A stretch of DNA of 64,000 nucleotides from Astragalus membranaceus (GCA_039519185.1 CM076854.1:147112997-147176996); one strand, 5' to 3'. Numbered from the stretch's first letter, positions 1 through 11,119 are shown. Numbers and translations: made by a program. Notes: generated by a model from the letters alone, not told the origin.

Positions 1-19
1 GAACAGGTCAAGCTCTGCC

Positions 20-875
20 TCGCAGGCTAACCTGATTGAATAGCAATTTGTTGCTATAAATTTCTGAAATCAACATTGTTGGTGAATGCGAAAGTCGGTG
101 GATGGTTACGGGCTTCGCTCGCTGTGATCATGCTTTGTTTTAAACATACACCGTTGCTGAAAATAAGAAAACTATATTGAGTCTGGTGAATTTTTTTTAA
201 AACAATGATATTTTTTTACCGCGTTGTTTACTTCATCTATCAGAAGTTTGTTCACTATACTAAACTTCTACCAGATAGTTTTTTTCAAAAGTTATTTTCT
301 TAAATGACTTAAAGAAAAAATTGTGATTTTTGTAGTCGAGCAAGAATTTTCATGACTTCGCATAAATCAGTAAGGAAATCTGAGTATTAGTTTTGACTCA
401 CTCAGATATATGCGAATAAGATAGAACGTTAACCAAAAATGGAAAACGATAGTTTACGACTTTTATTTATAATTGATTTGACTACATTGTAGTATACTTT
501 GTGAAAAAAATAAAAGTGAAGTGCTTGACATATTCAAAGTTTTCCATTATGGATTTTGAAAATCAATTAAGTAGAAAGGTTAAGAGCTTTTATAGCAATT
601 GAGGAACGAAGCATAATTCCCATTAATTTAATGGAATTAGACATGTAGCGACTGCACCATATTCTCCCGAAATGAATGGTAAAGCAGAAAGAAAGAATAG
701 AACTTTTACCGAATTGGTAGTTGCTATTATGCTCTATTCTGGCGTTGCATCTCACTGGTGGGGGAAATTTTGTTAACTGTATGTTATGTACTGTATAGAC
801 TTCCAAAGTCTAAGAGCAAAATTTCTCCCTATGAAATCATAAAGAAAAGACAACCAAATGTGTCTTATTTTCGAA
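20..875 (+). pseudogene. copia pol remnant: protease and integrase core
   Basis: Around 95-180 broken frames resemble the copia protease region (a TYTVAENKKTI-like stretch follows the position of the missing catalytic Asp-Ser-Gly). Around 500-780 integrase remnants are readable: an ENQLSRKVKSF-like stretch, then ATAPYSPEMNGKAERKNRTF, which holds the final catalytic Glu context (NGKAERKNR). Between about 190 and 480 I see no recognisable coding sequence. The frame is broken repeatedly, so this part of the polyprotein cannot be made. Assignment rests on reading the frames by eye and on domain order. Confidence 0.6.
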
Positions 876-876
876 T

Positions 877-1245
877 TTGGGGTTGCCTGGCTTTTATGTC
901 GTGATTCCAGACCCAAAAAGAGTTAAACTCGCCAGTAGAGCCTATGAATGTGTATTCATCGGGTATGCAGTAAACAATAAAGCTTATAGGTTTTATGACC
1001 TTAAAGCTAAAGTGATCATAGAGTCAAATGATGTTGACTTTTATGAAAATGAATTCCCTTTTAAATATAGAAATAGTGGGGGCACCGGAACTAGTCAAGT
1101 TTCTGTGTCTAGGAACGTTGAAAACAACGAACAAAGGGAAATAGAACCTCGAAGAGGTAAGAGAGCACGTGTTGCTAAGGACTATGGACCCGATTATATG
1201 GTCTATACGTTAGAAGAGGATCCAACTAGCATTCAAGAAGCATAG
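877..1245 (+). pseudogene. copia pol remnant: integrase C-terminal/linker segment
   Basis: This 122-codon open stretch contains PDPKRVKLASRAYECVFIGYA and YRFYDLKAKVIIESNDVDFYE-type sequence, the conserved region that follows the copia integrase core. It enters by a frameshift near 885 (the preceding frame reads FEFGVAWLL where a WGC-type motif is expected) and has no ATG. It ends at a stop. The following SSMDADLWQEAINDEMDSL continues the same polyprotein and leads to another frameshift near 1320 before the reverse transcriptase. Confidence 0.7.
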
Positions 1246-1316
1246 TCTTCTATGGATGCCGATTTGTGGCAAGAAGCCATCAATGACGAGATGGATTCTC
1301 TAGAGTCTAACAAGAC

Positions 1317-2733
1317 ATGGCACTTAGTGGCTTGCCTCCTGGTTGCAAACCAATTGGTTATAAATGGATTTTGAAAAAGAAACTAAAACCTGACGGCACT
1401 ATTGATAAATACAATGCTCGCCTTGTAGCCAAAGGTTTTAGACAAAGAGAGAATATAGATTTCTTCGACACATATTCACCTGTTACTAGAATTACATCCA
1501 TAAGGGTACTAATTTCGTTGGCTGCTATTTACAATTTGGAAGTACACCAAATGGATGTCAAAACTGATTTTTTAAATGGTGAATTAGAAGAAGAAATCTA
1601 TACAGAGCAACCTGAAATTTTTGTAGTTCTTGGGCAAGAGCACAAAGTTTGTAAGTTGGATAAGTCTCTGTATGGTCTCAAACAAGCTCCTAAACAATGG
1701 CATGAGAAGTTTGATAATTTGATTTTATTGAATGGGTTTAAAGTGAATGAAAGTGACAAATGCATTTATTACTAAACCGAGAATGACATTTGCACTATCA
1801 TATGTCTCTATGTAGACGACTTACTCATATTTGGATCGAACATTCATGCTGTAAATAAAGTGAAATCACTGTTGTGCAACAACTGTGATATGAAAGACCT
1901 CGGAGAAGCAAGTGTAATACTTGGTATTAAGATCACTAGGTCCAAGAAAGGAATTTCATTGGATCAATCTCATTATATTGAGAAGATCTTAAAGAAATAC
2001 AATTATTTCAATTGTAAACCTGTATGTTCACCATATGATCCCAGTGTCAAGCTCTTTAAGAGCACTGGTGACAGTGTAAGACAAACGGAATATACAAGCA
2101 TCATTGGCAGCCTAAGGTATGCCATTGATTGTACTATACCCGACATTGCCTATGTTGTGGGATTATTATGCAGGTTTACTAGTCGACCTAGTATAGAGAA
2201 TTGGCACGCTATCGAGAGAGTCATGAGATACCTTAAAAGGATCATGAATCTCGGGCTACAATACCAGAGATTTCCAGCTGTGCTTGAAAGATACAGTGAT
2301 ACAGATTGGAATACTCTATCAGATGATTCCAAAGCAACCAGTGGCGCTGTCTCTTGGAAATCTAAGAAACATACCATATTGGCTCAGTCCACTATGGAGT
2401 CTGAAATGATAGCATTGGCAACCGCTAGTGAAGAAGCTAGTTGGTGGAGATGCTTACTAGCAGAGATCCCTTTATGGGAAAAACCGATGCCAGCTGTGTT
2501 GATCCACTGCGATAGTACCGCGGCTATTGCAAAAATAGAGAACCGTTATTTCAACGGTAAAAATCGACAAATACGTCGTAAGCATAGCACTGTGAGAGAA
2601 TATCTCTCAAAATGTGAGAGTGGATCATGTACGCACTGATCAGAACTTAGCTGATCCTTTGATGAAAGGATTAGCTAGGGAGAAGGTCCAAAATACAACT
2701 CAAAGGATGGGACTACTGCCTTTAGAATCATGA
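1317..2733 (+). pseudogene. copia reverse transcriptase-RNase H remnant
   Basis: The frame encodes a copia reverse transcriptase: GYKWILKKK, NARLVAKGF, a QMDVKTDFLNGELEEEIY block with the first catalytic Asp, KSLYGLKQAPKQWH, and the catalytic YVDDLL at 1809-1826. RNase H follows, with SDTDW near 2300, STMESEMIALATASEEASWW and HCDSTAAIAKIENR. An in-frame TAA at 1773-1775 lies just before YVDD, and a frameshift near 2615 separates the usual tail (DQNLADPLMKGLAREKV) from the main frame. It was a complete RT-RNase H and is now inactive. Confidence 0.85.
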
Positions 2734-3261
2734 GTCACTCACGATGGTAACCCGACCTAAAAGACTGGAGATCCCAAGAATTAGGTTCAATGGGTAATAA
2801 CAAGTTGTGAAGTGATACAAGATGAACATGCTATTATATGTAAAGAAGCATGATTCCTTAAGTGACGTAAGATTGAGGTAATAGAAACTCTTAATGAGAT
2901 CTATACTCTATGTGGAGTGGAGTACCTAGCTACAAGAGTACTCTTGATAAACTCACCTTTGTGAATGTGGAAGTGGGGCTGCTTCCTATGGAATCGTTGG
3001 CAGAATTCCTAGAGCGTTCACTAAACTAGGATAGACGTGCATGACCATAAATGCACGGGCTTATAAGAATACACCCATGGAAAATGTTGTGTGTGGTTTT
3101 GATGTTAGAGATAGAGTTCAAGACTACGAGTCACTCTTGTTGATTCTAAATCCTAACCGCTATGCAAAGGTTTAAGTCGTAAGACATCTCTGTTTATGCA
3201 CAATCTTATGGAAGCGTTTGACGCTACTTCTGAAGCTCCTTTTTAAATTCAAGTAGGGGAT
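2734..3261 (+). other. copia 3' untranslated tail
   Basis: Non-coding sequence between the end of pol and the 3' LTR. It ends in the purine-rich stretch AAGTAGGGGAT (3251-3261), the expected polypurine tract for plus-strand DNA priming, immediately before the LTR start TGTTGGAAC. Confidence 0.55.
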
Positions 3262-3657
3262 TGTTGGAACTTTGATGTTATGTATGAATTGAAAAAGTCC
3301 CACATTTGATAGAATAGACACTTTGAGAATGTTTATAAGTGGGAAACTCACACATGGGTTTGGACCCTAAGGGGTACCCAATTTTGTGAATGGGAGAGGA
3401 CGCACACAAAATGACCACCACACGCGCGCGTGCCGCCGCTGTCCGACCGGCCGGCCGAGGTTGGCCGGGCCGGGCTTGGGCCTTGTGGTGTCTATTTCTG
3501 AATTTTTTTTTTATTTTTTCGCGTCTCCCAATGGTCATATTGACCGAGTCAAAGTCTCCAATGGTCATGTTGACTGGGTCAAAGTCAAACCGTAACAGTT
3601 TTGGTCAAAAGAGCCGTTGGCTATTAAATTCCTTCCAACAGCTATCTCTTCTTATGC

Positions 3658-3667
3658 CTATAAAATG
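3658..3667 (+). promoter_or_regulatory. TATA box of copia LTR
   Basis: The sequence CTATAAAATG within the 3' LTR, about 400 bp after the LTR start. Its position suits the U3/R boundary. Function is inferred from position and motif only. Confidence 0.45.
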
Positions 3668-3754
3668 AATACCCCTCCTCACTTCTTACTTACACCACTT
3701 GACGATAAATCATTCCTCAAGTTTTCTCTTTTCTCCCTAAATTTCTTTCTTCTC

Positions 3755-3882
3755 TAGAAAGCTTGAAGCATTTCCAAGCTTAGTTTCTAAAGAGTGGTTT
3801 TTCATAACCAAAAATTTCTTTATTCTTTAGAAAGCTTGAAGCATTTCCAAGCTTAGTTTCTAAAGAGTGGTTTTTCATAACC
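3755..3882 (+). repeat. tandem duplication within copia LTR
   Basis: A unit of roughly 65-70 bp (from TAGAAAGCTTGAAGCATT to GAGTGGTTTTTCATAACC) occurs twice in a row with few differences. It lies just downstream of the TATA candidate, so it would be in the R/U5 leader. Confidence 0.8.
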
Positions 3883-4508
3883 ATATTGAGGGTGTATATC
3901 TTAGAGCGAATTTTCACGGTGCAGTGAACTTTCGTAGCAGTTTCTACGGCCTGTTTTATCCTGGGGACGTTGTGGTTGATAGCCTGCTTGCACCTTGGAG
4001 CAGTGCCAAGAAACGTCTTAAGGAGAGCGACCTAGTCCGCGACTCATCCCAGTAATCTCTTCGGCTTGTTCTTGAAACCAGTGTTATTTGGGGAAAGTTC
4101 TGGGTAGGAAAGACTTGGTACTTAAGACTTAAGAGTGTCTATTGTGACCCACCTCTCTTTCCTAGGAACCTACTCGGATTAACAGTAAGCTAGGAATTGG
4201 TTTGAATATTAGGTTCTGGTCAGATATTTGATGCTCTCCTCAACCTCTTAAGGAGTTGTTTCCTTCCCTTTACTTGGCAATCCTCTATGCTCTTTGGTGT
4301 ACCTGTAGAGTTTGGTTCTTGGATTGATGAGTAGAGGTGATGGGATTTTCCATGGCAGCCTCGGTTGAGTGTTGAAGATCAGAGGACTGTTGCTGGTTTT
4401 TTTTTTATTTTTTGCAGGTACATTGCCCAGCTCAGGAAGAAGTAGATTTTAGGGAATGTGCCTTAGACTCTTCTAAGTAGTAGTGAAATCGGTCTACCAT
4501 TTTCTGCA

Positions 4509-5708
4509 CACATACCTATCCATTTCCATGCATAAAAAGCGCTGGTACAAGTGCAAGCTAGACATGTTAAAAATTTACAGATTCGATTTAAACATTAACC
4601 TCTAGCCATTGCAATGTCAGATTTGTACTTCACAGCTCACACAGCTATTTGGCTTTTCAAACCCTCGCGCACTCAAAACTCAATAGTTTAATTTTCTGAA
4701 GAGAGAAGCAAGTTCGGTGACCCAAAACAAAAAATCGAAGTTGTATTTATAGAGGTATGCCCATCATAAAGTTCAACAACTTCCAACTACAAAATAGGGG
4801 CTTAATTTTTGGAATTAGGAGTTACCGTGAGAAATGGTTTGAATGGAAAAAAGAGTCTGGTTGTCCCTAAAAATAGGAAAACATAAACGGTAAAACTAAC
4901 AATACATCAATGTCTCCGACATCTGAACTCCTTGAATCAAGTGACACACCCTTTGATATGCCTCCTGTATTTAATTGTTTGGAGAGAGTGAGAGAGAGAG
5001 AGAGAGAGAGTCACACGAGGAATTAATCCCTCGTGGGAAGTTGATTAGTGGTCCTTGATAGACCGACCGAATAGGCCTTAGGTCGGATGAGACTAATTAT
5101 AGGCTACTAGGGTCTAATTAGTATCACAACTGGATGTGAGTGTTTCAAAAAGGGTTACCTATGAAGGGGTTGACTAGAACAACCACACAACGCGTCGTCG
5201 TGTGCAACAGTAGAGACACCAACTCTCAGAGACACTTCTATGATATGGACTTGAGTATTATTGAGTGCCTAAGTGCATGTTTGGATCTACGTCTGCCGCA
5301 CCAAACTCATGTCCAGCCAAACTTTTTGCTGTAATTTCACACGATATCTGAGACGCTACAAAAGCAAGCTTCTAGATGGACGTAATAAAACCACTATGAT
5401 TTTCAATGAACTTAGGAAAATGGTCGTGCAACAAAACAAAGGAAGTCATACATATGTATAATAAGATGCTCAATAGAGTAGAAGTAGCATGATTCTTGAC
5501 CTTAAATAGATACTATCTAAAATCTCAAAAAAAAAAATAGATACTATCTCTGTACCAAAATATAAGCACCAAAAGTACATATATCTAGACTACATGTTAT
5601 TTATTTTGGAAGAGAGGAAGTAGTTTTTATGAGCCTCAAATAAGTTAATAGCCAATTTGATCCTTTAAATTTTAAAAAGTTCAATTTAGTATGTGACATT
5701 AACAATAT
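4509..5708. other. no gene recognised; (GA)n microsatellite
   Basis: AT-rich sequence without a convincing gene. It holds a short (GA)n run at about 4989-5010. Two overlapping frames of 62-64 codons (5140-5461) have no recognisable motif and are probably chance. Confidence 0.6.
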
Positions 5709-5968
5709 TCCTAATTAGTTCCTGACATTTTCAATAGTGATTCATTTTAGTCCCTCAAATTCTCGATGTATGTTTGATCCGTGATTTTTACAATTTAATA
5801 TCAATTAAGTCGCTAGCTTTTACAACTTGATATCAGTTTGGTCCCTGATATTTGGTAAAGTAAGGAACCTAATTGATATTAAATTGTAAAAGTCAGTAAC
5901 CAAATAGACATCGAGAATTTGAGGAATTGAATTGAATTTCTACTGAAAATGTTAAAGACTAATTAAGA
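5709..5968. mobile_element. fold-back MITE-like inverted repeat
   Basis: Two arms of about 110 bp are imperfect reverse complements. The left arm (5709-5830) carries TAGTCCCTCAAATTCTCGATG and ACAATTTAATATCAATTA. The right arm (5858-5968) carries their complements in reverse order. The arms flank a short spacer, so the DNA can fold into a long hairpin. No transposase frame is present. It abuts the 3' terminus of the Helitron candidate that begins at 5970. Confidence 0.65.
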
Positions 5969-6177
5969 ACTAGTAGGATACCCGTGCATACGCACGAGTG
6001 GTGTCGTGTTCTTTTACGAATCGACTTAAACAATATTTAAATAGTCTGAACATTACCGAGTGAAATAAAGACAAATTTAAAATAGATAAAAAATAAGTTT
6101 CAAATAAAAAATAGATAAATATTAAAATCTAAAAATGTAAAAGTGCCATTTAAAAACAATCTGTGCATTTATCTCAT

Positions 6178-6288
6178 GTTTTTTTATATATCAGTGCAGT
6201 GTTTTTTTATATATCAGTGTTGTTATCCCGTTTTTTTTATATATCAGTGCAGTTATCCTGTGTTTTTTTATCATTGCAGTTATCCTCG

Positions 6289-6355
<67 letters not shown>

Positions 6356-7290
6356 TGCAGTCATCCCGCGTTTTTTATGTATCAGTGCACTTATCTCATA
6401 GTTTCAATTGATTATTTGAGTTGATTAGTAGATTATAGTAGATAGTTAAAGATAGATAGTAGATTATGAATAAGAAATATTTATTCCGTGTTTTTTTATA
6501 AATCAGTGACAATTATGTCATTTTTTAGGTATTATGACAAATATTTGTCACGTGTGTTTAAAATATTAATCAGTTTACATAGTCATTAAACCTTCTTATT
6601 TTTTTCGATAGTAGGTTTAAAGTAGTCTTCAAAAATTATAATTATCAATGGAAAATATTAATCTCGTGTTTTTTTATATATCACTGTAGTTATCCCGTGT
6701 TTTTTATATATTTATCTCGTAGTTTCAATTGATTATTTTAGTTGATTAGTAGATAGTAGATTATCAATGAGAAATATTTGTTTTAAATATTAATTAGTAG
6801 TTTAAATAGTCATTAATTCTTCTTGTTTTTTAGATAGTAAGTTTGTAGTAGTTGTCTTCAAAAATTTTAATTATCAATGACAAATATTAATCTCGTGTTT
6901 TTTTTATATATCAGTGCAGTTATCCCGTGTTTTTTATATATCAGTGCAGTTATCTCGTAGTTTCAATTGATTATTTTAGTTGATTAGTAGATTATAGTAG
7001 ATAGTAAAAGAGAGATAGTAGATTATCAATAAGAATTATTTGTTATAATATTAATCAGTAGTTTAAATAGTCATTAAATCTTCTTGTTTTTTAGATAATA
7101 GGTTCATAGTAGTCTTCAAAAATTTTAACTATCGATTACAAATATTAATCCTGTGTTTTGTATATATCAGTGCAGTTATGTCGTGTTTTTTTATATATCA
7201 TTGCAGTTATCTCGTAGTTTCAATTGATTATTTTAGTTGATTAGTAGATTATAGTAGATAGTAGATTATCAATAAGAGTGTAAACAGATT
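6178..7290. repeat. minisatellite arrays in Helitron 1
   Basis: Two levels of repetition are visible. A unit of about 30 bp (core ATATATCAGTGCAGTTATCC following a T-rich stretch) recurs many times between 6178 and 7210. A larger block beginning GTTTCAATTGATTATTTTAG recurs at 6401, 6722, 6960 and 7217, i.e. at 321, 238 and 257 bp spacing, with further shared AGTAGATTATAGTAGATAG motifs. Internal minisatellites are common in plant Helitrons. Frames across this region (6143-6424) only translate the repeats. Confidence 0.85.
6294..6352. repeat. (TA)n microsatellite
   Basis: Uninterrupted alternating TA run of about 59 bp inside the minisatellite region. It is likely length-polymorphic. Confidence 0.95.
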
Positions 7291-7419
7291 TTAGAGAGAA
7301 AAATTAAAATTTTAAGGTGATAATTTTTTCCAGATAGGTGATAGTTTTTTTTTGTTGATTAGTAGATTATAGTAGATAATTTTTTCCAAGAGTTTTTATA
7401 GGTTTTTTAGTAGAGTAGT

Positions 7420-8716
7420 GTAAATGCCCAAATTCGTCCCTGACAATTTTTTCGTGGGACGAATTCGTCCATGACAAAATTTTTGAGACACATTGGTCCC
7501 TGACAATTCCAAAACGAGACACGTTAGTCCCTCCATCCATTTAACCGTTACCAGCACAGTAAACGTGTCCTACGTGGCACGTTAAGTGCCACGTGTCACG
7601 TTAGATTTAAAAAAGGGACGAATCGGTCCCTGAAAATTTAAAAAAGAGACGAATTAGTCCACTGTTACTATTCATCGTCTTCTACCTCCAAACCTCCAAA
7701 TCCCCAATCAACGAAGGTTCCACCCCTCCCCCTCACCGATCCTCCTCTCTCACAGCTCTCTCTCTCTCACAGCCCCCCTCTCTGGTTCGCTCTCCCCTCC
7801 CTTTCTGGTTCGTTCTCCCCTCACCGATCCTCCTCCCCTCTCTCTCTTCGCATCTCGCCGTTCCCTCTCTCGCCGTTCTCTCTCTCGTCGCTCTCCCTCC
7901 TCTCTTCTTCTACTCCTCTTTTCTATCCCTTTCGTTCCTACGGTGAGGGTTTGGTAAGTGGTGGCTTACGGGGGTGAGAGGGGAGAGCGAGATCTACGAG
8001 AGGCGGTGGTTGTGCGATCTGCGAGAGTGAGATCTGCGAGAGGCGGAGTGCGATCTGCGAGAGTGAGAAGGAGATGGAGAGGAGGAGGAGAGAGAGAGAG
8101 GGGGACGAGTTCCAGATCTAACGTGAGTGAGGAGAGAGAGATGAGTTCCAGATCTGGGGGGAGGGGTTCATGGTGGGGGGAGGGGTGAACAGTGGAACGG
8201 AGGGGGGAGGGGGGAGGAAGAGGAACAGTTGGTGGAACGGAGGGGGAGGGGTTGAACAGTGGAACGGAGGGGGAGAGGTGATTTGTCCCCTTGGAGAGAG
8301 AGATGAGTTCCAGATCTGGGGGGAGGGGTTCACGGTGGGGGGAGGGGTGAACAGTGGAACGGAGGGGGGGGGGGAAGAGGAACAGTTGGTGGAACGGAGG
8401 GGGGAGGGGTTGAACAGTGGAACGGAGGGGGAGAGGTGATTTGTCCCCTTTTCAAAAAAGTCAGGGACTGATTTGTCCCATTTTCAAATTTGTAAAGTCA
8501 GGGACTTATTTGTCCCAAAATAAACGTGGCAGTTAACGTGACACGTGGCACTTAACGTGCCACGTAGGACACGTTTACTGTGTTGGTAACGGTTAAATGG
8601 ATGGAGGGACTAACGTGTCTCGTTTTGGAATTGTCAGGGACCAATGTGTCTCAAAAAATTTGTCAGGGACGAATTCGTCCCAAAAAAAATTGTCAGGCAC
8701 GAATTTGGGCCTTTAC
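7420..8716. mobile_element. long-TIR (Mutator-type) non-autonomous element
   Basis: The first ~190-250 bp (from GTAAATGCCCAAATTCGTCC) and the last ~250 bp (ending GGACGAATTCGTCC...GAATTTGGGCCTTTAC) are inverted repeats with few mismatches. The arms contain repeated GTCCCTGACAA motifs and a near-palindrome with G-box cores (GCCACGTGTC; 7561-7600 and 8524-8572). Long TIRs without a transposase suggest a Mutator-like non-autonomous element. I found no clean 9-11 bp target duplication, so the family call is tentative. The interior is a pyrimidine-rich block (7690-7935) followed by a purine-rich block. Confidence 0.6.
8130..8445 (+). repeat. G-rich tandem duplication
   Basis: Two copies of a unit of about 165 bp, each starting GAGAGAGATGAGTTCCAGATC, with several runs of 4-8 G such as GGGGGGAGGGG. 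The plus strand is almost pure G/A with many G-tracts. Open frames here (7958-8439) encode only Gly/Arg/Glu-rich repeats and are rejected as genes. Confidence 0.85.
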
Positions 8717-8987
8717 TCTAAATCGTATAGCAAGCAGCAAAAAATGGTATATTAGTAGATTGATATGTCCCAGGGGTATAGGAAGTAGTATTCCAACATC
8801 TTCGAGATGCATCATGAATCATGATTCATGAGATGAGATTCCGAAAGTCGGCGTGAGAAACGAATATCTATTACGATTGCAGCAGTAGCTTTGAAACTTG
8901 GAAGAGAAGACTTTATTTGAAGAGAAAAAAAATAGCAACTGATCCTAATCGTAGAATCGGCGAGGACTAAAGTGAAAAGTGAGTGAA

Positions 8988-9770
8988 TTAAACATAGCCA
9001 CCATTGACACGAACCACTTGACCATTGACCCATTCAGAAGAATCCGTCGCCAAAAACCCAACAACAGGCGCAACATCTTTCGTCTCACCCAATCTACCAA
9101 ATGGATTCTCTTCCGCCACCTTTTTCAACAACTCCTCTGACTTCCCCTCATAAAACAACTTCGTCGCAGTAGGTCCCGGAGCCACACAATTCGCCGTAAT
9201 CCCCGTTCCCCGCAACTCCTTCGCCAGAATCTTCGTCATCGCCTCCACCGCCGCCTTCGACGCCGTATACGCACCATAACCAGGCTTCAACGCCCCAACC
9301 AACGACGTCGTTAACAGTATAATTCTCCCTCCTCCACCGCGCTTCAACCGATTCGCCGCTTCCTTCCCACACAGAAACGCTCCCCTCGTGTTCACGTTTA
9401 TGATGCGATCGAAACTCTCTACCGTGGTATTTGCTATTGTTGGACATGTGCCGTCGAGGACACCTGCTGAGTTCACTAGGATGTGAACGGGTGAGTCGAA
9501 GACTTGCTCGGCTGAGTCGAAGAGGGATCTGATTCCTTCTGGATCGGAAACGTCGGCGCGGACTGTGATGGCTCGTTTGGTGGCTTGGTTTGCGTTGATT
9601 TGAGCGGCTACTGAGTCGGCTAAATCGGAACTGGAAGTGTAGTTGATGACGAGTCTGGCGCCGAGTGAGGCTAGGTGGATCGCGATTTCTCGACCGATTC
9701 CGCGTGAAGAACCAGTAACGATTGCAACTCGGTCTTGAAGCGGTGCTGATTGGGATTGTGAAGTTGCCAT
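8988..9770 (-). CDS. short-chain dehydrogenase/reductase (NADPH-dependent aldehyde reductase-like)
   Basis: A complete 260-residue classical SDR of normal family length, without introns. Visible motifs are the Rossmann nucleotide-binding TGSSRGIG (residues 19-26), the structural NSAG (100-103), NVN (125-127), a TTS stretch (154-156) at the catalytic Ser position, and the catalytic YTASK (Tyr168, Lys172). The C-terminal LATDSSEWVNGQ...VNGGYV is typical. It closely matches my recollection of the plant aldehyde reductase-like SDRs that reduce reactive carbonyls with NADPH; the exact substrate cannot be read from sequence. No transit peptide is obvious, so a cytosolic location is likely. The first ATG gives an N-terminus that fits the family. 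It is the only convincing host gene here and lies between two Helitron candidates. Confidence 0.93.
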   Translation of the reverse strand: MATSQSQSAPLQDRVAIVTGSSRGIGREIAIHLASLGARLVINYTSSSDLADSVAAQINANQATKRAITVRADVSDPEGIRSLFDSAEQVFDSPVHILVNSAGVLDGTCPTIANTTVESFDRIINVNTRGAFLCGKEAANRLKRGGGGRIILLTTSLVGALKPGYGAYTASKAAVEAMTKILAKELRGTGITANCVAPGPTATKLFYEGKSEELLKKVAEENPFGRLGETKDVAPVVGFLATDSSEWVNGQVVRVNGGYV

Positions 9771-9876
9771 GTATATGTATTTGCTCTGCTCTGATTGATT
9801 ATAATGTGGAGTGAATATTGCTTATCTAAGCTCACAGGGTTGAATTGGCTTCTTTCATGCTCTGTTGTGTTGTGCT

Positions 9877-9884
9877 TATATATA
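9877..9884 (-). promoter_or_regulatory. TATA box of the SDR gene
   Basis: On the minus strand TATATATAAGC lies about 107 bp upstream of the SDR ATG, a normal distance for a plant core promoter with a short leader. Inferred from motif and position. Confidence 0.55.
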
Positions 9885-9904
9885 GATAGAGATAGATAGA
9901 CGGT

Positions 9905-11119
9905 GTTCTTTACCGCATTTGTGGACCTCTATCCGATCTTAGACACAATGTCCGATCCAAGATAGTTGGTAGGGCACCTTGATCAACCGAGCTCCCCTTT
10001 CGATCCGGGGCAGGTGGTACTTAAGGAACTGATTAGAGATAAAGAGTAGAGAAGATGTGTACCTTGAGCATTACATTGAATGTCTATTTATATGTTTTGA
10101 GAATCAATAAAAATCATTAGTTTTAGGTCTTTAATCTCTACCTTTAGTTGATGAATCTGCCTTTTGGTGTTGTGATTGATAATAAAGACCTAATCCGCAA
10201 CGGATAGAAAGGATAGATAGATTAGTTGGCACTTAGCAGATTACGTAAGGCAATATGTCATACATGTGAAGAGGCATGAAATACAGTAGAACAATGTCTT
10301 TTATTTTTTTAAACTTTGATCGCGTACATTCATTACATGCCTGATGCCTGGAATAATCATAAAAAACTATAGGATTATTAATAAATTATAAGACTATACG
10401 ACTCCGGTTACCCGACAGCATTTGAACGATATGGTGTGGGTCTCTTTCAATTTAACCAAGATTTTGGGTTTGAATTCAGCTTTGGACATTGTGGTCCTAT
10501 CCGGCTTGAGGAATTAATCTCTCCAATTGCGCACAGAGAATACCCGATTCACACAAAAGAAAAGTGACACACTCAGGTATATGTGCAGTCAACTTGTTTT
10601 TACAGTCTCTTCGTACCTCCATAATTGAATACAAGAATCAGCATTCAGCTCCTATATTTTACTAAATCCTACACAATGACACAACTCTCATGCTTCCTCC
10701 TTCATTATTAATATTTATTTTATTGTTTTGAAAATTTGTAATCCTTGATGGTCTAATTAATTGCTTCCTTTCTTATGCTGAATGTAGAGATAGAAACAGT
10801 TTATTTGAACAAGTGACTATGAAAAAGAGTAAAACTTCCAGCAAAATCTTTGCACTTTGCAAGAGCTTATATTAAGGAAGTTTTAGTAAAGCAACAACAG
10901 CTCTAGGCTGGTTAAGGGACCTAGCCAGGGTGAGATGAGAAAACCAGTAGCTAACATTTTCAAAACTGTCATTTGCCCTTTTCCACGTGTTACCAGTGGC
11001 TAGCAAGTTTTTAAAATATGTAAATAAAGTACATTCAATGTTTGATCGCATTTTGCATTGACTTATCTTCACACAAGTCAGAAATCAAAATTAATTATGG
11101 CCCTCTGTATCTAATGGGA
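9905..11119. other. no gene recognised
   Basis: AT-rich intergenic sequence upstream of the SDR gene. A 66-codon frame at 10872-11072 (-) shows no motif. No convincing transposon ends or RNA gene were seen. Confidence 0.5.

Larger units (their letters stand above)
1..4508 (+). mobile_element. Ty1/copia retrotransposon, decayed 3' part
   Basis: The window opens inside the pol gene of a copia-order LTR retrotransposon and runs through protease, integrase, reverse transcriptase and RNase H, a non-coding tail, and a 3' LTR from about 3262. Copia order is shown by integrase preceding reverse transcriptase. Many stops and frameshifts show it is dead. The 5' LTR and gag lie outside the window, so no target duplication can be tested. 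The right LTR edge (about 4508) is inferred only from a CA end and is uncertain. Confidence 0.85.
3262..4508 (+). repeat. copia 3' LTR
   Basis: It starts TGTTGGAAC directly after a polypurine tract. It contains a core promoter candidate (TATAAAATG at about 3659) followed by a tandem duplication. The right border was chosen at a CA near 4508 and is not verified, because the partner LTR is outside the window. The segment around 3418-3490 is unusually GC-rich. Short ORFs of up to 96 codons across 3278-3668 are chance frames. Confidence 0.5.
5970..8759 (-). mobile_element. candidate non-autonomous Helitron 1
   Basis: Read on the minus strand, the 3' end shows Helitron hallmarks: a small GC-rich hairpin (stem CGTGC/GCACG, plus positions 5983-5987 and 5992-5996), then CTAG (5970-5973) followed by T in the flank. 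The proposed 5' end reads A|TCTACTAATATACC on the minus strand, starting at plus 8759. Insertion between A and T fits the family. There is no Rep/helicase frame, so it would be non-autonomous. The interior has minisatellites and a long-TIR element. The 5' end is less certain than the 3' end. Confidence 0.55.

Noticed and set aside
3278..3668. Three overlapping frames within the copia LTR
   Set aside because: Chance frames in a GC-rich part of the LTR, on both strands, without motifs.
6143..6424. 93-codon Tyr/Ile-rich frame
   Set aside because: Translation of the (TA)n microsatellite and minisatellite units.
7958..8439. Overlapping Gly/Arg-rich frames in the G-rich block
   Set aside because: Low-complexity translation of duplicated G/A tracts, open on several frames and both strands. 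No conserved motif.
9148..9447. 99-codon frame overlapping the SDR gene (same strand, another frame)
   Set aside because: Shadow frame inside the clear SDR coding sequence.
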